A DNA stretch of 57,065 bases, taken from assembly GCA_017548075.1 (NCBI GenBank), contig JAFYNL010000010.1, forward strand, positions 1-57,065, read 5' to 3'. Position numbers and translations under genes: made by a program. The notes under the pieces are model-generated. The model was not told where the DNA came from and did not search any database. It worked only from the letters and a program-made list of their open reading frames with translations. Source of the DNA: Bacteroidaceae bacterium. Lineage in GTDB: Bacteria > Bacteroidota > Bacteroidia > Bacteroidales > Bacteroidaceae. Below are positions 17,001 through 25,737 of the stretch, piece after piece (position 1 is the stretch's first letter; each line of letters opens with the position of its first letter).

Positions 17001-18714
17001 CTCGCATTATGTTGATGGTATCGTTACTTTGGACGAGCAGGAAGTGCTTTTGGTGAATGGTAAATATCATAAAGAGAAAGGAAAAGGAAAGATGGAGGGC
17101 GATGCTTCATTCCAGAAGATGCCTTTTGCCATTCTCAATGCCTTTATGCCTGATGGCCCATTTGCTTTAAGTGGTTATGCTTGGGGCGACTTTTCGGTGA
17201 GTGGTTATACAGACAATCCTATCCTGAACGGAGAATTAAAGACGGAATCTCTTCATATTGATGCCGATAGTTACAATGTGAACTTGCAGATTCCTGACCA
17301 CACAATTACTGTCAACAATAGTCGTATTGACCTTAATCGTATTGAGGCTTATGCAGCAGGCAAGACTCCGCTTGTGCTCGATGGCAACATCGATTTCAGC
17401 AATCTTGATCGTGTGCAGTTGGATATGAATGTAAGAGCCAACAACTACCAGCTCATCAATGCACCAAAGAGACAAGGTTCGTTAGCTTATGGCAAAGTGT
17501 TTGTCAATCTTGGCGGACGTTTGTGGGGAACACTTTCTGACCTCAAGATGCGTGGACGTCTTGATGTGCTTGGCAGTACTGATGTTAGTTGTGTCCTAAC
17601 AGATACACCTCTTACTGTTGATGATCAACTTGCAGATATTGTTACTTTCTGTGACTTCAACGATACAATTGTTGTAGAGCCAATAGATGTGAAACGTCAA
17701 AGCATCGATATGCAGATGAATGTCAGCATAGCGGAAACAGCACAGATACATTGCTTCTTAAGCGACAACGGTAACGACTACATTGACTTGCAGGGTGGGG
17801 GAGAACTGACGATGACCTACGACCTGCAGAATGATATGCAAGTTTGGGGACGTTACACGATCAACAAAGGGACGATGCGTTATTCGTTGATGGCTATTCC
17901 ACTTAATGACTTCCAAATAGCGCAGGGCAGTTATGTAGAGTTCCAAGGCGATATGATGAATCCTCGCCTTAGTATCAATGCAAGTGAACGAGTAAGGTCA
18001 ACTGTGACAGAGAATAGTGTTCCGCGCAATGTCGCTTTTGACGTCGGACTTGCTATCAGCAGGACGCTTGATGATATGGGATTGGAGTTTACGCTGGAGG
18101 CTCCTGAAGATATGACTGTACAAAACCAGTTGACTGCGATGACAGCCGAAGAAAGAGGTCGAGTTGCAGTCACGATGCTTGTTACAGGAATGTATGTTAC
18201 GGATGATGCAGAAACGAATGGTGGCTACAATTACGCCAATACGCTCAATGCATATCTGCAGAGTGCTATCAACGAAATTGCAGGTAAAGCTCTCAATACG
18301 GTTGACGTTAACTTTGGTATTTCGAGTGGAACCTCTGAAACAGGCGCGAATACTACCGATTACAGTTTCAGTTTTGCGAAACGTTTCTGGGGCAATCGCA
18401 TTAGTGTGATAATAGGAGGAAAGGTCAGCGCAGGCCATGATGCAGTTAACAATGGACAGACCATCATCGACAATGTTTCCATAGAATATCGTCTTGACAA
18501 GACTGCCTCGCGCTACGTTAACCTCTTCTACGACCGCAATTATGAGTCGTTGCTTGAAGGACAAGTTACTAAGATGGGTGGTGGTATTGTTCTTCGCAAG
18601 AAAGCCGATAAACTGAGTGAACTCTTCATCTTCCGTAACAAGAAAGATTCTATGCAACCTTCCTCTCGACCAGAAGAGAAGCGTCAAGAAAATACAAAGG
18701 CTCCGAATGAATAA
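14095..18714 (+). CDS. tamB: Translocation/assembly module protein TamB (AsmA-like, DUF490 C-terminus)
   Basis: This 1539-residue inner-membrane-anchored protein spans the periplasm. One N-terminal helix (YIFRTLLAIVLLIVMLAASLYL) is followed by an AsmA-like start (VQRWAVNRLTAYLEEKTGLEVSIGSVHLAFPLDLSLGQVHI) and a very long run of beta-rich segments. The C-terminal third has the TamB/DUF490 pattern (QGGGELTMTYDLQNDMQVWGRYTINKGTMRY, then GGKVSAGHDAVNNGQTI). TamB-type proteins form a lipid-conducting groove and work with an Omp85 partner, encoded here by the next gene, which overlaps by 8 bases. The start was set after the promoter and at the membrane helix. Confidence 0.92.
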   Translation: MKRALKYIFRTLLAIVLLIVMLAASLYLPPVQRWAVNRLTAYLEEKTGLEVSIGSVHLAFPLDLSLGQVHIAKPPTDILNVDNVLVDLDLTRLLTLHVGVDAIELSDGSIHTTDWIDAVAMDGSIGNLKIVADDIDLRNKKVNVTDASLDGCVLDIKLRETEEDTTESAPIDWQIDVDKVHINQSKIALQLPNDAMRVNAAIREANLDSGDISLSKGTYRIGKINLLADNLTYDIPGSNPVKGFDVNHLAFKDLELGLDKFSYDQNTSVLNAQLHRLAFKEKSGFQLDNLAVNLSLDSTHIVATGLDLKTPHSSARGNINLDWDALSPKKRGQLDADIQASLGHEDVLCLAESYLPKDLAKQYPRQPLNINLDANGNVDNLYLQTCNVNIPTVIDARTTGSVQNLMDSKKLGADLKWDVTTMDLRCVNRYLGLKDVRFPKMTIHADTKLRDASKLTADALLLEGKGRAHLTGNIDLNSMAYQGKTRITNLQLHDFLPKDSLYALTATAKFSGRGTDMLSPSTKLHAQADITHLGYASWDLDNIKADCRLEKGKALVDINSQNDLLCMQGCVEASITDRKLKAADFNMDLSHIDLYALHLAKKPLSASMVMHLDGASDFKQTHNLKARIEAMELMTADSVIYPLDLTLDASLSPEHLQAKAFAGDLSLSVSSDQGLDSLLARYNNFSKELQREIDSLRLKQDTLRTLLPHLKMELTCGQKNPIGNILRHATGYSFRDLSFHLTTSPEEGLSGNGYMHSLNTGAILLDSIDWQIRQEPSGVSLDAKVANGPKNSIVTFMSQVHAALTETGANADLVFYDAQGKKSVDFGLVLDLLQDGLRAHFTPLNPIIAYRRFTLNDDNFVSLTRNGHLDALVDLLADDGTGLKLYTMPNDEAQQDVSLSVNHFNVGELTQVIPFMPDISGFLHGDFHYMQADSTTTVSAEMLVKRMAYNGVSFGDVGLNGVYFPNADGSHYVDGIVTLDEQEVLLVNGKYHKEKGKGKMEGDASFQKMPFAILNAFMPDGPFALSGYAWGDFSVSGYTDNPILNGELKTESLHIDADSYNVNLQIPDHTITVNNSRIDLNRIEAYAAGKTPLVLDGNIDFSNLDRVQLDMNVRANNYQLINAPKRQGSLAYGKVFVNLGGRLWGTLSDLKMRGRLDVLGSTDVSCVLTDTPLTVDDQLADIVTFCDFNDTIVVEPIDVKRQSIDMQMNVSIAETAQIHCFLSDNGNDYIDLQGGGELTMTYDLQNDMQVWGRYTINKGTMRYSLMAIPLNDFQIAQGSYVEFQGDMMNPRLSINASERVRSTVTENSVPRNVAFDVGLAISRTLDDMGLEFTLEAPEDMTVQNQLTAMTAEERGRVAVTMLVTGMYVTDDAETNGGYNYANTLNAYLQSAINEIAGKALNTVDVNFGISSGTSETGANTTDYSFSFAKRFWGNRISVIIGGKVSAGHDAVNNGQTIIDNVSIEYRLDKTASRYVNLFYDRNYESLLEGQVTKMGGGIVLRKKADKLSELFIFRNKKDSMQPSSRPEEKRQENTKAPNE

Positions 18715-21229
18715 GATACAATCCATAACGTTACTGTTGCTTTGCTTGCTTGCTTCGGCTTGTTCCCTTACAAAGCATTTGCCTGAGGGTGAGACGCTCT
18801 ATCGAGGCATAAAGAGCATCGACTATGATAAAGCTCCGATTAAGGACAAGAATGCAGAGCAAGAAGGTGTTATCACAGCTTTAGCGGATGCATATACGAC
18901 AGTTGAGGGATTGCTTTCTGGCGATGCATCTGTATTGAAGACAGAAGAAACTGATGATAAGGCAATACGAGACAGTTTGAAACGATCTTCTCAGAAAGAC
19001 CTGGAGGCCTATGCTGCCACGAAGGAAGAGGTTGAGGCTGTGCTTTCGTATGCTCCCAACGGAGCCTTTATGGGTAGCAGTTTCGTAACACATCCCTTCC
19101 CAATAAAGTTGCTTATCTACAATCGTTATGCTGGCAGCAAGCATCGTTTCGGCAAATGGATGTTCAATCATTTCGCTGCTTCGCCTGTTTTGATGAGTAA
19201 CGTCAATCCTCGTTTGCGTTCTACTGTGGCAAAGAACACCCTTCGCAGTCGCGGTTACTTCCGTGCTCAGACTTCCTTTGAGACAGTTCCTGACCCGCGA
19301 GACTCTTTGAAAGAGCGTGTTCGCTATAACATCCATCCTGGTCCTGTTTACCATTTGGACAGTATTGCTTACATGAACTTCCCGCCTGAGGCTGACAGTA
19401 TTATCAAGAATAGCCCTGAGCTTTCTGCGTTGCATCGTGGCGATCCTTTCAGTGTGGTTAATCTCGAGGCTGAACGAACAAGGATTGTTAGCGCTTTGCG
19501 AGAGCAAGGTTATTACTATCAAAGGAATGATTATATCAATTTCCGAGCAGATACTTTGCAGACACCTATGCTTGTGAAACTGCAGGTTCAACCTTCCTTA
19601 ACTGCTCCAAAGGAGGCGATGAAGCCATATAATATAGGTAACACGCGCGTGAACATATACAAATATGGCGATCGACAGATAGTGGATAGCATCACAATGC
19701 GAGGCGGAAACTCCTTTGGATACAGCCGTCCCGTAAAGTTCAAGAAACAGGAACCTGGCACCAAAAAGGCTCCGAAGGCTGAAAAGGGACAAGCTCCTTT
19801 GCTGCGACCCAGAGCTGTTTGGCGTTCGATGCTCTTCCGCAAAGGCGACCTCTATAAGCAGAGTCTGGGAGAACTGATGCAGGAGGGACTTGCTTCAACG
19901 AATGTCTTCTCGGCTTTACGCATCAATTATGTGCCTCGCGACTCTGTGCAAGAGGGCGATACCCTTGATATTGTAGTAAATGCGACACTCGACAAACCTT
20001 ATGATGCCGAGTTTCAGGGGAACATTACAGGCAAGACTGGAGGTCAGATAGGTCCGGGTGCGAGCTTCTCTTTCTCAAAAAGAAACGCTTTCCGAGCAGC
20101 TGAAACTTTGACGCTCAAACTGTGGGGTTCGTACGAATGGCAGACAGGAGCCAACCTCGAGGGCAGGCGTTCTTTGTTCAACTCCTATGAATACGGACTT
20201 AGTGGATCGCTTTCCTATCCTCGTTTCCGCTTCTTTGGCTTGGGACGCAAGATAGGTCGTCGCTTCGTTTCGACTACTGCGATTGACTTGCAGGCACGTT
20301 GGATGAATAGAGCACGTTACTTTGGTCGCGTTTCTTGGAGTGGTGGAATTAACTATACTCTGCAACGAAAGCAACGCATCAAACACGAGTTCTCGCCTCT
20401 GACAATTACCTACGATCAGTTGCTTCACAGTACGGCTCGTTTCGATTCTATTGTCAACGCCAATCCTGCTCTCTATGTTTCTATGCGTGATCAGTTTGTG
20501 CCGAGTATGTGGTACACTTTCTCATGGGCAGGAAGTCCAAAGCATCCTTCTGCTCTTACCATTTCGGCCAAAGAAGCATCGGCTATTCTTTCGAGCATTT
20601 ATGCCATTTGTGGGGACTCTTACAGCAAGGAAGGAAAGCGACTTTTGGGTGTTCCTTATGCCCAATTCATTAAGACAACCGTTCAATATACTCGCCAGTT
20701 CCCACTCACGAAACGCAGTCTTCTTGCAACGCGAGCCTTTGCAGGTGTAGTTTACAGCTACGGAAATGCGAAAGCGGCACCTTATAGCGAGCTCTTCTCA
20801 GTAGGTGGAGCCAACAGTATTCGTGCTTTTGGTATGCGAACAATCGGTCCTGGAGCTTATCATCCGGAAGCCTCTAAGTACTCTTATGTCGACCAGATGG
20901 GAGACTTCAAACTTGAGACGAACGTTGAGTATCGCTTCCCCATTGTCGGCAAACTGAATGGTGCGACCTTCCTGGATGCAGGAAATGTCTGGCTTTTGCG
21001 CAATAGTGAGAACCAGCCTGGCGGCCAATTCAGGTTCAAGGACTTTGGCAAACAGATTGCTCTCGGCACAGGTGTGGGCATTCGTTACGACCTGGATTTC
21101 CTCGTTATCCGTTTCGACTTGGGTATAGGAATACATGCTCCTTACAATACTGGCAAGCGAGGTTACTACAATATGACGAGCTTCGGAAAGTCACTTGGTT
21201 ACCACTTCGCCATCGGTTATCCTTTCTAG
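18707..21229 (+). CDS. tamL: TamL: lipidated Omp85/BamA-family outer-membrane assembly protein
   Basis: This 840-residue protein has POTRA-like segments (about residues 150-320) and a C-terminal 16-strand Omp85 barrel, with FGMRTIGPGAYHPE and GVGIRYDLDFLVIRFDLGIG near the end. The N-terminus carries a lipobox (LLASAC, Cys19), so unlike TamA of Proteobacteria it is a predicted lipoprotein, the Bacteroidetes variant called TamL. The ATG at 18707 overlaps the tamB stop by 8 bases, implying coupled expression of the pair. The barrel ends in an aromatic residue (IGYPF), as expected for Bam insertion. Confidence 0.92.
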   Translation: MNKIQSITLLLLCLLASACSLTKHLPEGETLYRGIKSIDYDKAPIKDKNAEQEGVITALADAYTTVEGLLSGDASVLKTEETDDKAIRDSLKRSSQKDLEAYAATKEEVEAVLSYAPNGAFMGSSFVTHPFPIKLLIYNRYAGSKHRFGKWMFNHFAASPVLMSNVNPRLRSTVAKNTLRSRGYFRAQTSFETVPDPRDSLKERVRYNIHPGPVYHLDSIAYMNFPPEADSIIKNSPELSALHRGDPFSVVNLEAERTRIVSALREQGYYYQRNDYINFRADTLQTPMLVKLQVQPSLTAPKEAMKPYNIGNTRVNIYKYGDRQIVDSITMRGGNSFGYSRPVKFKKQEPGTKKAPKAEKGQAPLLRPRAVWRSMLFRKGDLYKQSLGELMQEGLASTNVFSALRINYVPRDSVQEGDTLDIVVNATLDKPYDAEFQGNITGKTGGQIGPGASFSFSKRNAFRAAETLTLKLWGSYEWQTGANLEGRRSLFNSYEYGLSGSLSYPRFRFFGLGRKIGRRFVSTTAIDLQARWMNRARYFGRVSWSGGINYTLQRKQRIKHEFSPLTITYDQLLHSTARFDSIVNANPALYVSMRDQFVPSMWYTFSWAGSPKHPSALTISAKEASAILSSIYAICGDSYSKEGKRLLGVPYAQFIKTTVQYTRQFPLTKRSLLATRAFAGVVYSYGNAKAAPYSELFSVGGANSIRAFGMRTIGPGAYHPEASKYSYVDQMGDFKLETNVEYRFPIVGKLNGATFLDAGNVWLLRNSENQPGGQFRFKDFGKQIALGTGVGIRYDLDFLVIRFDLGIGIHAPYNTGKRGYYNMTSFGKSLGYHFAIGYPF

Positions 21230-21256
21230 TTTTTGAGCAATCCCAGTTAAGTTGTA

Positions 21257-21366
21257 AAACGTAACACGTTAACTTTGCAAACATAACACGTTAAGATTGC
21301 CAACGTAACACGTTACGTTTGGATTTTAACCACGTTAAGTTTGGCAACGACCCTGCAGTCGTTTGA
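21257..21366. repeat. 22-bp dyad repeat array D (5 units)
   Basis: Five exact 22-bp units lie at 21257-21278, 21279-21300, 21301-21322, 21323-21344 and 21345-21366, between the convergent genes tamL and aroE. Unit 3 fits the dyad perfectly (AACGTAAC-AC-GTTACGTT). Unit 5 has a changed but still symmetric pair, AACGAC and GTCGTT, around CCTGCA. No hairpin-plus-T terminator is present here, so the array is the only structured element between these genes. A weak sixth unit may precede it (21235-21256). Confidence 0.92.
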
Positions 21367-21386
21367 AAAGATGAAAAGTGAGGGGT

Positions 21387-22118
21387 TTAATCTTCGTTCC
21401 AGAACCTCCAACTCGCGACAGCCTGAAGGTACAACATCTCCAAGCCGTTTTTGACGATTGCCCCTTGCTCTCGGCCTTTCTGCATGAACAAAGTGTCCTC
21501 GGGATTATAGACTAGATCGAAGAGCAGATGCTTTTGGGTGAGGAGTTCGTAAGGAATTGCTGGGGCTTGATCCACTTTGGGGAACATTCCGACGGGAGAG
21601 CAATTGACGATAACAGAGTATTCCTTCATCACTTCTGGCGTGAGATCGGAGTAGGCGAGCATCTTTTCGCGAGGCGAACGAGTTACATAAGTCCACTCAA
21701 TACCCAAGCGACTCAGGCCAACTCGAATGGCTCTGCTTGCTCCTCCAGTACCCAAGATGAGGGCTTTCTTGTGGTGTGGTTGCAAGAGAGGACGAATGCT
21801 TTCGGTAAAGCCGATGATGTCACTATTGAAACCCTTCAGCTTGCCATCGCGAACGCGAATCACGTTTACGGCTCCAATCTCTCGTGCTTCGTCGCTCAAC
21901 TCATCAAGAAGAGGAATGACGGCCTGTTTGTGGGGGAGCGTTACATTGAGCCCCCTGAGTTCGGGATTCTCGCGAAGAATATCAAGAAGCATAGTTGCAT
22001 CAGGAATCTCGAAGTTAAGATACTGAGCGTCAATGCCTTCGCGAGCAAACTTCTCTGTAAAGAAACCTCTGCTGAAACTGTGTCCTAGAGGGAAACCTAT
22101 GATGCCGTATTTGTCCAT
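21387..22118 (-). CDS. aroE: Shikimate dehydrogenase
   Basis: This 243-residue enzyme reduces 3-dehydroshikimate to shikimate with NADPH in chorismate synthesis. The N-terminal GIIGFPLGHSFS binds shikimate, GLNVTLPHK carries the catalytic Lys, and ILGTGGASRA is the dinucleotide motif. FNSDIIGF holds the conserved Asp. The frame is open 55 codons further upstream, but that part overlaps menG in another frame and is not protein-like. MDKYGIIGF is therefore the start, 19 bases after the menG stop. It is the last gene of the phoH operon. Confidence 0.95.
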   Translation of the reverse strand: MDKYGIIGFPLGHSFSRGFFTEKFAREGIDAQYLNFEIPDATMLLDILRENPELRGLNVTLPHKQAVIPLLDELSDEAREIGAVNVIRVRDGKLKGFNSDIIGFTESIRPLLQPHHKKALILGTGGASRAIRVGLSRLGIEWTYVTRSPREKMLAYSDLTPEVMKEYSVIVNCSPVGMFPKVDQAPAIPYELLTQKHLLFDLVYNPEDTLFMQKGREQGAIVKNGLEMLYLQAVASWRFWNED

Positions 22119-22137
22119 TTCTTGAGTTAAGCGAGCA

Positions 22138-22845
22138 TTATTTCTTTGCCAAATACATTGTACTAATGCCGAAAGTGAAGCGTTTCCACTGCACTTCTGC
22201 GAAGCCGGCCTTGCGCAAGATGCCTTCCATCTGCTCTGGTTGTGGGAAAGCCTCCATGGATGCTGGCAGATAAGTGTAGGCACTACTGTCGTGGCTGATG
22301 AGTCGTCCGAGCAAAGGCATTACGACGTGAGCATAAATCCAGAACAGTTGCTTCATCGGAAAGCGAGGTGGCGATGTGAGTTCTACGATGAGAAGATGAC
22401 CGCCAGAACAAAGGACTCGTTGCATTTCGCGCAGTCCTGCATCCAAATCATGGAAGTTGCGAACGCCATAAGCAGACGTTACGGCATCGAACGAACCATC
22501 TGTAAATGAGAGCTTTGTGCAGTCTTCTCTCTCGAAGGAAATAGTGTCCTGCAGCCCTTCTTGCTTGACTTTCTCGCGTCCAACTGCCATCATGCCTTCG
22601 CTGATATCTGCCCCTGTGATGTGCCCGGGCTTGATGCGTTTGGCAAGAAGCAAAGCGAAATCGCCCGTTCCAGTTGCGATATCGAGGATTTGCTGTGGCT
22701 TAAACTTGCCGAGAGCATCAACCGCTTTGCGTCTCCAACGACGGTCGATGCCCAGGGAAAGCATGTGGTTGAGTTTGTCGTAGGTAGGCGCAATTCGGTC
22801 GAACATCTGCCTAACCTGCTCTTGCTTTACCTTTCCTTCAGCCAC
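22138..22845 (-). CDS. menG: Demethylmenaquinone methyltransferase (UbiE/MenG)
   Basis: This 235-residue SAM-dependent methyltransferase performs the last step of menaquinone synthesis. The N-terminus [32 protein letters not shown] is diagnostic, with the SAM motif [18 protein letters not shown] and [20 protein letters not shown]. Bacteroidales use menaquinone as their quinone, so menG rather than ubiE is the better name. Its start overlaps the 3' end of purC by 19 bases. Confidence 0.95.
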   Translation of the reverse strand: MAEGKVKQEQVRQMFDRIAPTYDKLNHMLSLGIDRRWRRKAVDALGKFKPQQILDIATGTGDFALLLAKRIKPGHITGADISEGMMAVGREKVKQEGLQDTISFEREDCTKLSFTDGSFDAVTSAYGVRNFHDLDAGLREMQRVLCSGGHLLIVELTSPPRFPMKQLFWIYAHVVMPLLGRLISHDSSAYTYLPASMEAFPQPEQMEGILRKAGFAEVQWKRFTFGISTMYLAKK

Positions 22846-23774
22846 TTTGTTACGTTCTTTTCTATTCGAGCCGCAAGGTCGCCTTCGCTATCGGCAGGCT
22901 CGAACTTCTTTCCAACGATGTGTTCGTAGAGTTCTATGTAGCGGTCGGCCACGCTTTGAGCGTATTCATCGGTAATCTCAGGCATTACTTGGCCAGGCTG
23001 ATTCATGAAGTTGTGTTCGATAAGCCACTGCCTTACGAACTCCTTCGAAAGCTGTTTCTGAGGCTCGCCCTTTGCGAACTTCTCCTCGTAACCGTCTGCA
23101 TAGAAGTAACGACTGCTGTCGGGAGTGTGGATTTCATCAATGAGGATGACTTTTCCATCTCGCTTGCCGAACTCATACTTTGTGTCAACAAGGATGAGAC
23201 CTTTAGCTGCGGCAATCTCCGTGCCACGCTGGAAGAGGGCACGAGTGTACTTCACCATCGTCTCCCAATCTTCTTTGCTGACCAATCCTTGCTTGACAAT
23301 TTCCTCTGCGGAAATGTTCTCGTCGTGTCCTTCCTCAGCCTTTGTGGTAGGAGTTATGATGGGTTCTGGGAACTTTTGGTTCTCCTTCATGCCTTCCGGA
23401 AGCTTCACTCCGCAGAGTTCACGGCAGCCTGCTTTGTACTCGCGCCAAGCTGAGCCAGTCAGGTAGCCACGAATAATCATCTCTACTCGGAAGCCTTCTG
23501 CCTTGAGTCCTACAGTCACCATCGGATCTGGAGTTGCGAGTTTCCAGTTGGGAACAATGTCGGCTGTGGCATCGAGGAACGATGCGGCAATCTGGTTGAG
23601 CACTTGTCCCTTGTAGGGAATGCCTTTAGGCAGGATGACGTCGAAGGCCGAGATGCGGTCCGTAGCCACCATCACCATCAAATCATCATTGATGTTATAG
23701 ACATCACGAACTTTTCCGTGATACACATTCACCTGTCCAGGCAGGTTGAAGTCAGTTCTTGTTAAGGCTTTCAT
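22827..23774 (-). CDS. purC: Phosphoribosylaminoimidazole-succinocarboxamide synthase (SAICAR synthase)
   Basis: This 315-residue purine-pathway enzyme joins aspartate to CAIR with [32 protein letters not shown] is the N-terminal nucleotide-binding signature. It is longer than the roughly 240-residue E. coli enzyme and matches the longer form typical of Bacteroidetes. The start overlaps the phoH 3' end by 23 bases and the end overlaps menG by 19, so three consecutive genes are tightly packed. Confidence 0.95.
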   Translation of the reverse strand: MKALTRTDFNLPGQVNVYHGKVRDVYNINDDLMVMVATDRISAFDVILPKGIPYKGQVLNQIAASFLDATADIVPNWKLATPDPMVTVGLKAEGFRVEMIIRGYLTGSAWREYKAGCRELCGVKLPEGMKENQKFPEPIITPTTKAEEGHDENISAEEIVKQGLVSKEDWETMVKYTRALFQRGTEIAAAKGLILVDTKYEFGKRDGKVILIDEIHTPDSSRYFYADGYEEKFAKGEPQKQLSKEFVRQWLIEHNFMNQPGQVMPEITDEYAQSVADRYIELYEHIVGKKFEPADSEGDLAARIEKNVTKWLKER

Positions 23775-24723
23775 CTTGTTCTTGTTGTATGTTTTTTTGT
23801 GATTCGTAAGCTTCCACGATTCGCGTCACAAGTTTGTGTCGCACAATATCTTTCTTGGTGAGTTCAATGAAACCGATGCCTTTGATGTCCTTCAGGAGGC
23901 CGAGCGCCTCGATAAGACCTGAGCGAACACTATGCGGAAGGTCGATCTGGGTTGTGTCTCCCGTCACAATCATCTTGGTGTTCATGCCCATTCTGGTAAG
24001 GAACATCTTCAACTGAGCAGAGGTTGTGTTCTGTGCTTCATCGAGGATGACGACTGCATCGCTCAAGGTTCGGCCTCGCATAAAAGCAATCGGAGCAATC
24101 TGAATGATGTTCTGTTCCATCATTTCCCTCAGTCTTTGAGTCGGAATCATGTCTTCGAGGGCATCATAAAGCGGCTGAAGATAGGGATCGATCTTCTCCT
24201 TCATGTCGCCAGGAAGGAAGCCAAGTTTCTCGCCAGCCTCTACTGCGGGACGCGAAAGAACGATTCGGCGGATCTCCTTATTCTTGAGTGCTCGAACGGC
24301 GAGGGCAATACTTGTGTAGGTCTTTCCTGAGCCTGCAGGTCCGACTGCAAAGACGAGATCGTTCTCCTGATAGGCTTTGACGAGAGCTTGCTGATTGGTT
24401 GTGCGAGCACAAATCGGCCTCCCAGTCACACTATAAACAATCACGCCTTCAACTCCTTCTCTTTCAGAGCGTTCGCCTCGAGCAATGTGGAGGAGTTCTT
24501 CTTCAGTCAGACTGTTGTACTTGCTGATGTGCTTCTGCAGTTTTTGCACGATTTCCTCGAACGCACACATCTCCAACTCGTCGCCCATAACATGAATTAC
24601 GTTGCCTCGAGCCACAATGCGGAGCTTCGGATAAAGTGCCTTGAGCATCTGCATGTTAGCGTTGTTCACACCATAAAGAAGCAAAGGATCGATGTCCTCG
24701 ATAAGGATATGCTTTTCTATCAT
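23752..24723 (-). CDS. PhoH family ATPase
   Basis: This 323-residue protein has an N-terminal nucleic-acid-binding-like part (about residues 1-80) and a PhoH P-loop domain. Walker A is GPAGSGKT (128-135) and Walker B is [40 protein letters not shown] is strongly conserved in the family. PhoH-like proteins are linked to RNA metabolism and stress, but the molecular job is not settled. It is the first gene of the phoH-purC-menG-aroE operon. Confidence 0.93.
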   Translation of the reverse strand: MIEKHILIEDIDPLLLYGVNNANMQMLKALYPKLRIVARGNVIHVMGDELEMCAFEEIVQKLQKHISKYNSLTEEELLHIARGERSEREGVEGVIVYSVTGRPICARTTNQQALVKAYQENDLVFAVGPAGSGKTYTSIALAVRALKNKEIRRIVLSRPAVEAGEKLGFLPGDMKEKIDPYLQPLYDALEDMIPTQRLREMMEQNIIQIAPIAFMRGRTLSDAVVILDEAQNTTSAQLKMFLTRMGMNTKMIVTGDTTQIDLPHSVRSGLIEALGLLKDIKGIGFIELTKKDIVRHKLVTRIVEAYESQKNIQQEQDESLNKN

Positions 24724-24740
24724 TCTTTGTTATTTTAATG

Positions 24741-24748
24741 CAAAAGTA
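24741..24748 (-). promoter_or_regulatory. -7 element TACTTTTG for the phoH operon
   Basis: The complement of CAAAAGTA reads TACTTTTG, a TAnnTTTG match 17 bases upstream of the phoH start. It lies next to the divergent promoter of the DUF5715-type gene. Confidence 0.65.
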
Positions 24749-24757
24749 ATAAACTAT

Positions 24758-24788
24758 TTTGAGATTTCCACTTTTTTGTGTATTTTTG
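24758..24788 (+). promoter_or_regulatory. Promoter of the DUF5715-type gene (TTTG-N19-TATTTTTG)
   Basis: TTTG at 24758-24761 and TATTTTTG at 24781-24788 are spaced by 19 bases. The ATG at 24802 follows 13 bases later, so the leader is short. Confidence 0.75.
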
Positions 24789-24801
24789 TGCGGCAAAAGT
24801 T

Positions 24802-25635
24802 ATGAGAAGACTTAAGAAGAAGATATTTTTAGGCCTTTTTGGAGGTATAGTTGCTCTGCTTGGAGCGATTAGGCTCGCTTTTCCCGCAGTAACGGGCAAC
24901 AAGAGTGAGGCAAAAACGACTGCAGTTACGTTGGCAAACGACACTAGTGTTGTTGGCAATCGTAACGAGTTAAGTTTGCCAACAACCCACGTTACATCTG
25001 AAGAGCAACCTAAAGGTCCTGAATTGTCTAAGCTGACTCAAGAGCCAGAAGACCGAGTGAAGTGGCATCCAGTTCGCAGCGTTCCCTCTTATGCAGCCTG
25101 TTTCCCCGATGTTCAGGATGTTCAGATAGTGGCTGCCAGAAAGTGGGGCGTTCCTCCTGTTCGCGACAGAAAAGAGGCTGAAAAGCGCAGACAAGAACTC
25201 GTCTATGTAGGAGCAAATCCGTTCTACTGCATAGATAAAGGTATGACTCACAGCATTCCTTATCTTGTTCCGCGAGCCTCGAATCTGCTCTCGACAATAG
25301 GCCGCAACTATCTCGACAGCCTATATATAAAAGGTATACCTCTTCATCGAATCATCGTATCGAGTGTGCTGAGGACTGAAGACGATGTGGCTCGACTGAC
25401 TCAAAGAAACGGAAACGCTTCCACAGAGAGTTGCCATCGCTACGGAACCACTTTCGATATCGCTTACAACCGTTATTCAACGGTCTCTCCTCCAGGCGAA
25501 CCAGAGCGAAGAGCCGTTCAGAACGACACACTCAAATGGGTGCTGAGCGAAGTGTTGCGAGACATCAGAGAAAAGGACTTGTGTTACATCAAGTACGAAG
25601 TCAAGCAAGGTTGCTTCCACATAACTGTCAGATAG
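24802..25635 (+). CDS. DUF5715-type exported protein with M15-like metal-binding triad
   Basis: This 277-residue protein has a membrane anchor or signal (residues 8-31, IFLGLFGGIVALLGAIRLAF), a linker and a C-terminal domain. SCHRYGTTFDI gives His212 and Asp219 in HxxxxxxD spacing, and CFHITVR gives His273. This is the zinc-ligand pattern of M15/VanY-type D-Ala peptidases, so a role on peptidoglycan is plausible. Linker residues 39-65 are encoded by repeat array E, a DNA repeat otherwise found between genes. The 22-bp period is not a multiple of three, so no peptide repeat results. The start is set after the promoter; an earlier in-frame ATG lies inside it. Confidence 0.8.
   Translation: MRRLKKKIFLGLFGGIVALLGAIRLAFPAVTGNKSEAKTTAVTLANDTSVVGNRNELSLPTTHVTSEEQPKGPELSKLTQEPEDRVKWHPVRSVPSYAACFPDVQDVQIVAARKWGVPPVRDRKEAEKRRQELVYVGANPFYCIDKGMTHSIPYLVPRASNLLSTIGRNYLDSLYIKGIPLHRIIVSSVLRTEDDVARLTQRNGNASTESCHRYGTTFDIAYNRYSTVSPPGEPERRAVQNDTLKWVLSEVLRDIREKDLCYIKYEVKQGCFHITVR
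24914..25001. repeat. 22-bp dyad repeat array E (4 units), inside a coding region
   Basis: Four units of exactly 22 bp (24914-24935, 24936-24957, 24958-24979, 24980-25001) lie within the DUF5715-type gene. Unit 2 has a very different sequence but keeps the symmetry (ACACTAGTGT at its centre). Unit 3 has AATCGTAACGAGTTAAGTTT with TAAC-GA-GTTA. Unit 1 is the CTGCAG-bearing end unit seen in arrays B, D, G and H. The fourth unit is the most degenerate. Confidence 0.85.
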
Positions 25636-25666
25636 TTAAAAAAAGTTAGGTTCAGTTTTCGAGATT

Positions 25667-25691
25667 AAACTTTTTGCCCCTTTATGTGGTC
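25667..25691 (+). promoter_or_regulatory. Possible alternative (ECF-type) promoter of the LTxxQ gene
   Basis: The 100-base gap before the LTxxQ gene has no TAnnTTTG element. It contains AAACTTTTTG (25667-25676) and GTC (25689-25691), a spacing and wording that resembles extracytoplasmic-function sigma promoters. This is weak pattern evidence only. Confidence 0.25.
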
Positions 25692-25737
25692 AAAAGAGTG
25701 TGACAAGAAAACAAACCACATAAACTAATTAACTGAA

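Noticed and set aside
22119-22283. Longer N-terminus for aroE (55 extra codons).
   Set aside because: It overlaps menG in another frame, is not protein-like and precedes the conserved GIIGFPLGHSFS start.
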